Shown piece after piece: positions 56,601 through 64,000 of a stretch of 64,000 nt of DNA. The notes below the pieces were generated by a model. That model was not told where the DNA came from, ran no database searches, and worked only from the letters and a program-made list of their open reading frames with translations. The position numbers and the translations under genes were made by a program. This DNA comes from Lolium rigidum (Eukaryota > Streptophyta > Magnoliopsida > Poales > Poaceae): positions 251,460,124-251,524,123 of the forward strand of contig NC_061514.1 of NCBI RefSeq assembly GCF_022539505.1. Reading direction: 5' to 3'. How positions within the stretch are numbered: the first letter of the stretch is position 1; every line of letters starts with the position of its first letter.

Positions 56601-59600
56601 AAATACACAACAAGGAGGAACGGAATGTAAGTTCTGGAGAAGCGGTTAAAACTCAGAATCAACAGAAGGACAGCACGATGACAGCCAAGAAATAACCTCC
56701 TATTCAGTTTCATGATTCCTGACCTGAGAGCTTATCCATCCGTTAGTTCTAATACATTCCAGCAATATCAAAGTACTTAATGGGAGATCTTACGGTTTGA
56801 TAGGAACTAGTGCTACCAGCAGCGACATCACAAACACTGAAAATCCCAAGATTGAGGAATTGCAACAAAGTAGCTTTTGCAAAATTTGTAGCATAGTACT
56901 AAGAAAAATATTAGGCTTGTGTGTGGCTTGTGTGTGGTGGCATGTCACACTTTTTGATTAGGCTTCTTTGTCTTTGAACTGTGTGCTTGTAATAAGTTTG
57001 GGCCATGTGCAGCAATCAATGCAGAGGCCGAGGTAATGAAAGCTTCCATTTTCTAAAAAAAAAAAGTAGAATCTAACATCAAACAACCCTTTTTCAAAGG
57101 TGCATATTAATTCCACATATTCAAAAAAAATACGGAAATGTGATTACATTATTTCTTCACATGGTAATTATTTTCTTTTACTTCCTTATGTTCTTGCAAG
57201 TTAGAAGCCAATAATGATACCTCTCCTGTCAGACTTTGAGTGCTGCCAGTAGTGTCATCACAAATGCTCCAAGGCGGAGCAAATTAAAATATATTAACTT
57301 TTGTGAGTTGTAAAGCACGTCAAGGCCAGTTCCATAGTGGAACACTGGAACCTCATGATACAATCAACCTTTTTGCCTCCACATATCTCACAATTACAAA
57401 GTTTAATACCGTTCTCAAAGTTAATTATCTCATAAACATGAGAAATTCCTAGAGCAATGCAAATGTTCCTTACCTGAGAGCAACTTGTATCATGAGATAT
57501 AGCACCAGACTGATTGCTGACTGAAACTTTATCCTTGGAAGTCAGGAACGATGCTGGTCTATCACTTGGTTCGAACAAAAACAAATCATGCCCCAGGGTC
57601 TGTTTGTCTATGGAAACTACAAGAGAGCGCCCAGTTACTCCAGGCTGTTTATCTTTTGGAGGCGTGTCAAATGTAGCCCACCCAGCATTGTCTAGTGATG
57701 GAGCTTCCAGTGGAATTTTATCAGAAGATGAAATTGTAGGAGGCATATTTGCGAAAAAATCTACAGATGGATATAAGCCAGTTACAAAGTGTTGCTGCAA
57801 ATTTGGCCGGCTGAAGAGATCCTCTTGTGCACCATTTACAGCATCAGAAAAGGCTACAAAACTTGGAGCTATAAAGTTGTTGGATTCTTGAATTCCGTGA
57901 GCAGTCTCAGAACCAAAAAACAAATCAGCTAAGCTTGAGTTTCCAGACTTAAGCGTTGTGGAAGCAATGTTCTCTGCTGATGCAGTTCTCTGTAGAGAAA
58001 GGTCTAAACTTATTAAGCAATTTTATGAGATGCAACAAGAAAGGAAAGAGGATGAATTCCGAGATCCATCACCTGGGATTGAGTGATGCCATTAGAATTC
58101 AGCATATCTGATTGATTTTGTTCGAAAGGAGCGCTTGAACACCCATCAACGAAGAAATTAGGTGATTCGGGCACTGTTCTAACTGTATCACTCATGCTTG
58201 AACCGGAGCAGTCCGAAGTCCTCAATTCCCGAGTGTCATTTGCAAGTTGGTCCACAGACATTCTCTCTTGCAGGCGATTTGAACGGTAAGGCATCTTTCC
58301 GTCATGCCCTCGATCTGAACCAGGTTTCCTAGTAAGCATCGCTGGTTGCTTGCCATTGCGTCTTTCTTCATATTGGTAGTCATTAGGTGGGCTCTGAGAA
58401 AATGAATGATAGGAACTAGACCTTCTATGTTCTTCTTCATGGGGCTTTTGAATCTGTATAGATGGAATAGAGTATATTTCAGCAAGACTCAATGTAGCCA
58501 CATATAGTAGGAAAAAATAGGAAAGCCAACCAGAAGAAAGCAATCCTTTGGAGAATAAACCATAAATGAACTTAAATCACAGGTAGCACCTGAATAAGTA
58601 TTCAGTAACATATATGTATGCTGCAGCAGTCATGCTAAAATTTATCACATGTAAAGTTCGAGACTAACAAAAAACACTTCATCGGTAGTCAAACAAAATA
58701 TTGAAAATTTAACTAAGGGTACCTGTTTATTATCTCTTGGAGGCTTATCAGAAGATCTCACGCTAGCATATCGTCTCTCCACATAAACAACTCTTATAAA
58801 TTCTCTAATACTGTTAATGTTACTGTGACGAAAAAAAAATACTGAGTCACAACATGTACCACAGCGTGTTATTTAACAAACCAAAGCATGTAATACATGG
58901 CGATGATTCAATGAGTTACTTACCTGCTATCAGGTAGCTGCATTTGCTGGGTATCGAAATCCTTCAGAAACGATTCTCTTGCTCGCTGTATTATTCAGTT
59001 TCAGAGTTATGACATCAACCAAAAGGGGAATTTCCAGGGCCCAACCAACAAGCAGTCAGCTCAAGAGATGCCTTTACCTGGTTCCCACCCTTTTGTAGGG
59101 CGTCAACCTCTTGCGCAGTGAACTTCGACATTGACACCGATTTTACTCGGTGCGTGAACTCGCGGCTACAAGTGCATCAAATGTGTTAGGATAACAGAAG
59201 TCAGCAAATTATTAGCATAGGTAATACTATCAGTTAAGTAAAACCTTCTTCAGAAGGACTAGAATTGGAATACGTTGAGAAGTATATATGCATTCAGTGG
59301 ATAAGAAATGGGATGTATAAAGCGTGGCAATAATTGACCATAATCTGGAACGGACCCCATCAGTAGAATCGAACCTGATAAGCAGCAAACTGACACAGCC
59401 CAACACTACAGCTAAAATTCATCTCTGGATTCCAGCAACTCGAAGAAAGGATCGATCGCACAGGGTCAGGGATGGAATCCAAGAAGAAAAAACACTCACT
59501 GGATGCCGCTGCAGGAGATGCAGATGAAGGTCCAGAAGCTGGTGCACACGTACTGCGGCCCCTGCATCGGCGTCACACAGACGACAGCACAAAAAAAGCA

Positions 59601-59798
59601 GGGGACTTGAGCAAGTAAAACAGTGAGCACCACGGAGCACCCCAGATCGGGAGCAAACCGCGGATCGCAGGAACGTAGTAGAGTAGGAGCCCTTACGATG
59701 CCGTTGCAGTTGATGCATCTGCGGTTGGGCGGCAGCTTGAGGAGCCCCCTCACGATCCGCTCGTTCCTCTCCTCCTCCTTCCTCGACGCAGCCGCCAT
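53673..59798 (-). CDS. AGD14: ArfGAP-domain protein, AGD14-like, multi-exon
   Basis: Exons (high to low): 59697-59798, 59500-59561, 59078-59165, 58924-58985, 58723-58822, 58073-58453, 57474-57989, 56456-56596, 56275-56382, 56122-56199, 54572-54692, 54429-54474, 53673-53718. All introns have GT-AG ends and every junction keeps phase; the total is 1851 bp, 616 residues. The ArfGAP domain begins at once: RIVRGLLKLPPNRRCINCNG, GPQYVCTSFWTFICISCSGI, HREFTHRVKSVSMSKF. The zinc finger is CX2CX16CX2C and the Arg after IH is the catalytic finger. The rest is Ser-rich with three NPF motifs (SNPFTC, LNPFDL, terminal GNPFA), known to bind EH-domain endocytic proteins. Arabidopsis AGD14 has similar length, start and NPF end. 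Role: GTP hydrolysis on Arf in vesicle traffic. ATG 59798 was chosen because MAAASRKEEERNERIV aligns with family starts. Transposon fragments sit in two introns. Confidence 0.9.
53944..54200 (-). mobile_element. LINE 3' end in the last ArfGAP intron
   Basis: On the minus strand TTTAATAAAGGGAGGCTGTG and GGGCTTTTGCCCTACAG lead to a run of ten A (T on plus, 53944-53953). This is a familiar grass LINE terminus. The 5' limit is not sharp. Confidence 0.6.
54319..54405. mobile_element. Stowaway MITE fragment
   Basis: CTTTAAAATGTCTAAAACG, CTTATATTTGTGAATAGAG and GGAGTA correspond to the right half of Triticeae Stowaway elements, whose end is normally ACGGAGGGAGTA. The left half is missing or decayed. 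Located in an ArfGAP intron. Confidence 0.65.
54693..56121 (-). other. Large ArfGAP intron (1429 bp)
   Basis: Between exons 56122-56199 and 54572-54692. No gene or complete transposon was recognised inside. Open frames at 54955-55197 and 55316-55570 (+) are short and lack domains. Confidence 0.6.
56794..57266 (-). other. Two exon-like repeats skipped by the in-frame ArfGAP model
   Basis: 57221-57266 and 56794-56836 are both bounded by splice-like AG and GT and read, in the frame that is open, ICDDTTGSTQSLTGE and VCDVAAGSTSSYQT. They resemble each other and the start of the exon at 56456-56596 (LWHSFDDATG). Both need a different incoming phase: after the preceding exon each would hit TGA at once. 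They may be decayed exon duplicates or alternative exons. Confidence 0.5.
56925..57065 (+). mobile_element. LINE 3' fragment in an ArfGAP intron
   Basis: TGTGCTTGTAATAAGTTTGG, GCAGAGGCCGAGGTAATGAA and TTCCATTTTCT precede an 11-A run (57055-57065). This is the recognised terminus of grass LINEs. It lies antisense to the gene. Confidence 0.6.
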
Positions 59799-60040
59799 CA
59801 CTTGCGCGGTGCGCTTCCGGCGGCGTCGAGGCGACTCGGCTTGATCGGGAGATGGCCCGAGTGGACGCCGGAATCGGAACCGCTCCCGTTCTTGGGTGAT
59901 GGTTTTTGCGTCTGCTTTTCTGTCTTCCTGCGTTTCGAATTAGGCGAGCGGCCAGGACCCTGATGGTTGTGCGTGGGCCTGATGCGGTCGGGGCGGCTGA
60001 TGGACGATGCTAACGGTAGCTGCAACGGCTTTAATTTTTA
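59799..60040 (-). promoter_or_regulatory. Presumed ArfGAP 5' UTR and core promoter region
   Basis: GC-rich stretch directly upstream of ATG 59798, turning AT-rich above 60030. No clear TATA box was identified, as is common for housekeeping genes. Confidence 0.4.
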
Positions 60041-61859
60041 AAGCATGATGATCAGTGTGGATCAGTGTGGATCAGTGATGCTACTTAATGGAAGCACTTG
60101 TTTCACAGCTCGGTGTTGTGTATTTGTAGCTACTCTGTTTTAAATTAATTGATTCAATTTTATTTAAATTCTCGTACAGAGAGATATTTGGGTTGCAGTG
60201 TTGAGTTTGAAATTACGCATCATATACTCGTATGTGTGGGGACACGTATTTTTTTATCAGAGTCATGAAAAATATGAACGATATGCTCACCAAAGTTATG
60301 TTATTACTAGTACCAGTAATCGACCTCATGTCATGCGGACAATGAAGTTGTCCCCAATGCTAGTTATCGGCATTGCTTTGGCGCAGCTCCTGGGAAGGTT
60401 GGATCCTTATTTGCGTTCGAGTGTCCCGTGCCTGATCCTCTCATAAAAGCCACGACATCTCTTTTTATATATAAGAAAATATATAAATTTGCAAAGATAC
60501 CCATTATATCCAATTTCTGCACCAATAAGATGTTTGAAACATAAAAAAATGCACACATCCAAGAAAAAAATAGGGGAAAAAGAAAACAATGGCCCGTGAT
60601 GCTGTTGAACCACTCACAACAGTAGCACCCTAATCAGCACAGAAAACAACATCCAAACTACAAACGAGATTCTCCAAAAGCAGCGCCTTCAAGAAGGAAA
60701 CAATGCACAAGCGTTATTATTGCTCGGTCGAAAATCTTGAGTTTTCACCCTAGAGAAAGTTCGAGTTTTCAAAACAATACATTCAGCAAGGCCATTGTCA
60801 GGTACAACCAATAAAGAGAAGACCTTGAGTTTTCACCCTGAAAACCGTAGCTCGGTACTCGAGAAGCACCACCAATACACGACATCTCTTTGGCGGTGAT
60901 GAAAGAGTACTTGATCTTGATGAAATGGTGTTTGGGGTTGTTTCCGTGGTGTGGGCATGGCATGTGGTATTGATTTTGTTGTATGATTTCCGTCCGATTT
61001 TTCGATAATTTACTAGGCATCATTTTCCTATTTAATGGATAAGAAAAAACTATTATCTTTGTTTTTTCAGAAAATCAGTAAAAGAAATGATTTTGCAGGG
61101 TACGATTATTGATCAATCCAATTACTGAACACAAAGCACTTGTGCACAACATATAAAAGAAGAAGAGGGAAAACTAAGCAAAGCAAAGACACTGATCAAA
61201 CAGCGTGATTCTATCCGTTATCTCTTCTGATGACTCGCTTTCCTTCAACAGCAGCAACACGGACAGCATGGGTCTCGTCTCGGACAGCAAGCTGTACACA
61301 GTCTGATGGCTCGTTCCGGTTGGCTGAAACGATGAAGCCGAAGGGTGGTGAAAAGACAGCTGGGAGCCTGGGACGCTGCTGATCTAGGCGAACGACCTAG
61401 GAAGCGGTGGTGGTTCACTGGTTGCTCAACGGCTTCCAGCTATACCGACGCCGGTCACTTGTTTGGCAGCAGAGACTACAGTCTACAGGGACACACATGG
61501 ATGAGCGTTGGTGTTGCTGGCACTACAGCTAGGTTCAGATCATTTTCACAACCACCGGAGCGCATGGTCCTTTCCATGCAATACTAGATCTCATCTCAAT
61601 TCCTCAACTTATTTTTAGACCTCGTAGCCATGTAACAATTTCCAGATTGGACTGTGTTTTCGGTTTGCTAACACTGGTCTTCTCCATTTTTTATTGCACA
61701 AATGAGGGCGCTGGGGACGCCAAATTCATTCAGCTCAAAAGCAATGTACAGCATGTATTACAATTCCCTGCATATGGATATTTTGCAAAGCTAAGACTAG
61801 AGGGCAATTTTTTTGATAATGAGCTGAACTAGTACAACTACTGATAGGCATAGACTGGT
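60041..61859. other. Intergenic interval upstream of ArfGAP
   Basis: No gene recognised. 60640-60850 holds CTTGAGTTTTCACCCT twice (about 60738 and 60823), a motif seen in degraded grass retroposons. The open frames at 61345-61587 and 61647-61832 (+) have no domain. Confidence 0.45.
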
Positions 61860-64000
61860 TCTGTCTAAGTGCCTGTTGCGAGCAATCGTGAGCAATACCA
61901 TTGATGTCCCTTTTGATGTGATATATGTTGGCCTCGAGATCCCTTGAAGCCTTCTTGTAGTGTGCTATGCATCGGAGATCTTCACTGAAGTTGCTGCAAG
62001 AGAAAAGTAACTGAAGAAATGTTCATTTGTTGAGCTAATTGGGCAGCAAAGATGAGCGCATATGCCTCAGCAACAAGAGGAGAAGGAGCTTTTGGCATGG
62101 AAGCTTGAATAAGAACTTTAGATTCTCCAGAATCGAGTTGAAGGTGACAGAAGACTCCAATTCCTGAAGCAATCCTTCCATGAAGTCCTGGAGCTTTCCT
62201 AGTTTTCCAAGCAACATCTGTATAGATTTTGTTGCCATGAATTAATAAATCCGATTTGATCGTCTCCCCTTGTGTGAGTTCATCCTGATGGCCTGCCGTG
62301 TGTTGATTCTTGTGGCATATGTTGTTCTTTGTAAACCTGTTCGCCTGGTCCTGCAAAATATTCACTTTCTCCAAGTTTTGATTAATAGCATTGGCCATAT
62401 GCTGTATTTGCTTTGGATGACACTCTTTCCTGTTAAAACGGCTATCATTTCTAGCTTTCCAAATACACCACATAAAAGTTAACACATTATTGAGATTGGC
62501 ATGTGGGTGATTCAAATTTATAATTTTTTTCAAAATTTGAGTGCGAGTGTCAGCATTCGAGATTAACACTTCAGTTCTGATGAACCAAGGATCATAGAAC
62601 CAAGCTGCTTTTGAGAAGCCACATGTGAAAAATAAATGAAGATCATCTTCTTCAACTCCACATCTATTGCAAAGTTTATTAATGTGCTTGATGTACTTAC
62701 CTGCTCTTGCTCCGGTTGGCATGGCTTTTTGAAAGAAATCTCCATCCGAATGTTTGAACTCTTGGCACCATAGTCTTATCCTTCCAGATTTGGTTGAGAA
62801 GAATTTTTGTTTCACCATTAACCTGCCTAGGCTTAGGCTCGCCTTGATCCTGCAGATATTTGAGACAAGCCCAATATGCACTTTTTGAATTACATTTACC
62901 TGAAGGTGTGATCTTCCAACATAGAATGTCCTCTTCCTGAGATGCAATGATGGGAGTGCTTTTTATGTTCCCTGCTATAGGTTGCTGGAAAAGAGAGTCT
63001 ATAAGTTGATCATTCCATGCATGTTGGCTTGGCAACCATAAGTCTTTTACATTTGCAGGGTAAATATAATTCTCATTTTGAAGATTTAAAGAGTCATAAA
63101 TATGGACCCAACCTGTACACCAAGGAGTACTCCAAATGGAGATGCTACCTTGAGAAACCTGATAGAAAGAGTGGGATTTAAGGATTGGCAAAACCTTGAT
63201 GATAGAGGCCCAAAAAGCCGACTTATAGGAACATTTGGATTTGGGCGCCAAATGGAGGAATCAGAAAAATACTTGGATTTTAACACTGTATTGAGAAAAC
63301 TGTTAGGTTGATCTGCTATCCTCCAGGCTGCCATAAGCATGAGACCGTGGTTGATGGCATGTAAATTTCGAATTCCTAGCCCACCTTCTTTCTTGGGTGT
63401 ACAAATATCTTTCCAAGCTTTCAAACAAAGATTTTTGTTGTTAGTTTCATCTCTAATACCGGTCCACCAAAAATTCCTTATAATGGCTGTGAGTTTGGCA
63501 ACAAATTTTTTTGTGAAGAGAATGGTTGACATGTAGTAGACAGGAATAGAAGAGAAAACAGATTTAATTAGCTCCAGTCTAGCGGCATGTGAGAGTTGAT
63601 CTGCTTTGTAAGTGGAAAGTTTGAATTTAAACTTGTCTAGAACAAAGTTGTAGGCAGCAGTTCTGTTCTTACCTGGGATAATGAGAGGATGGCCTAGATG
63701 AACAAAATTGTTGTCAATATTTGGAACAGGGAAGATTTGTTTTATTGCTTAGCGAAGGTTGTCATCAACATTTTTGCTGAAAATGATTCCTGACTTGGAC
63801 CAATTTGGCGTTTGTCCCGAGAGATGGCAAAAGTTCTGAATTATATCTTTCATCCTTGAGGCCTCTTGCGCAGTCCACACACAAGGAGATCATCTGCAAA
63901 AAGAAGTGAGTGTATTTTCGGACAGTTTTGTCCTAGCTTTATCCCTGCAAAATCATTAGTAGACATAGTTTCTTGGAGAGCAATTGACAGTTCATTAATA
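61860..64000 (-). pseudogene. LINE reverse transcriptase / RNase H polyprotein, decayed, runs off the window
   Basis: Reading from 64000 down: HSLLFADDLLVCG with the RT active-site FADD at 63889-63900, a degraded middle, then FVAKLTAIIRNFWWTGIRDE and KEGGLGIRNLHAINHGLMLM (63530-63350), a zinc-finger-in-RT region with YWACLKYLQD (about 62870) and CNRCGVEEDDLHLFFTCGFS (about 62660), and an RNase H-like end IYTDVAWKTRK, SPLVAEAYALIFAAQLAQQ (about 62230-62040). After a frame change near 61990 it continues as LRCIAHYKKASRDLEANIYH and GIAHDCS to about 61860. Several frame changes occur, so it is inactive. Domain order RT, zf-RVT, RNase H is that of plant L1/RIX LINEs. ORF1 and the 5' end lie outside. 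Confidence 0.88.

Noticed and set aside
57514..57891. 125-codon plus-strand frame
   Set aside because: Antisense shadow of the large ArfGAP exon 57474-57989.

Overview
The window is nuclear DNA of a grass, most likely a Pooideae species (wheat, barley, oat or ryegrass relatives). The retrotransposon ends support this: a Copia LTR opening with TGTTGGAGATATGCCC, and Gypsy LTRs opening with TGATACGTCTCC that sit next to a TGGCGCCGTTGCCGGGGA primer-binding site. Grass-type TTA-flanked Harbinger elements and codon-GC-rich host genes agree. The species cannot be fixed from the sequence alone. Most of the 64 kb is layered transposable elements. Only two host genes look intact: a small chloroplast J-domain protein (51949-52467, +) and an AGD14-like ArfGAP gene with at least 13 coding exons (53673-59798, -).

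Layout. 1-3320: internally deleted Angela/BARE-type Copia element, minus strand. 3321-9654: a Gypsy element that keeps its PBS-side LTR, a gag-protease reading frame with one internal stop, and a convergent spliced ORF on the opposite strand, but has no reverse transcriptase. 10352-11558: a retroposon with a 15-bp target duplication. 11688-13590: a Harbinger element bounded by TTA and inverted ends, with a decayed transposase. 13591-15836: unassigned GC-rich sequence with short tandem repeats. 15837-17671: the first copy of an inverted duplication carrying a frameshifted J-domain gene. 17672-23504: a 5.8-kb TAA-flanked element, rich in AACTTA words and without a recognised gene. 23505-26112: unassigned.

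26113-32491 is a complete Gypsy element with two 1487-bp LTRs and a GTTGG duplication. It carries an acidic, membrane-anchored-looking ORF of unknown role instead of gag-pol. A second Harbinger transposase remnant (32910-33973), a second copy of the 10-kb retroposon (34660-35444, inverted) and a Copia LTR/gag scrap follow. 35781-49330 is a pile of TGATACG-type Gypsy LTRs in both orientations, interrupted by a 100-N assembly gap (45880-45979) that has a CACTA end on its right flank. A B3-domain pseudogene lies at 50789-51191.

51437-53050 is the second copy of the inverted duplication, with the intact J-domain gene. The ArfGAP gene converges on it. The window closes inside a decayed LINE (61860-64000, -).

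The most informative structure is the inverted duplicated J-domain block. Each copy acts as the empty-site control for the other: one carries a retroposon with a 12-bp duplication, the other a 270-bp TTA-flanked MITE. The left copy has also lost its first ATG and gained an 8-bp frameshift. No CRISPR array, rRNA, tRNA or prokaryote-style operon was seen, and nothing that clearly amounts to a new biological system. The best candidates for undescribed biology are the acidic membrane ORF in the GTTGG-flanked Gypsy element, the antisense spliced ORF, and the large AACTTA-rich element.
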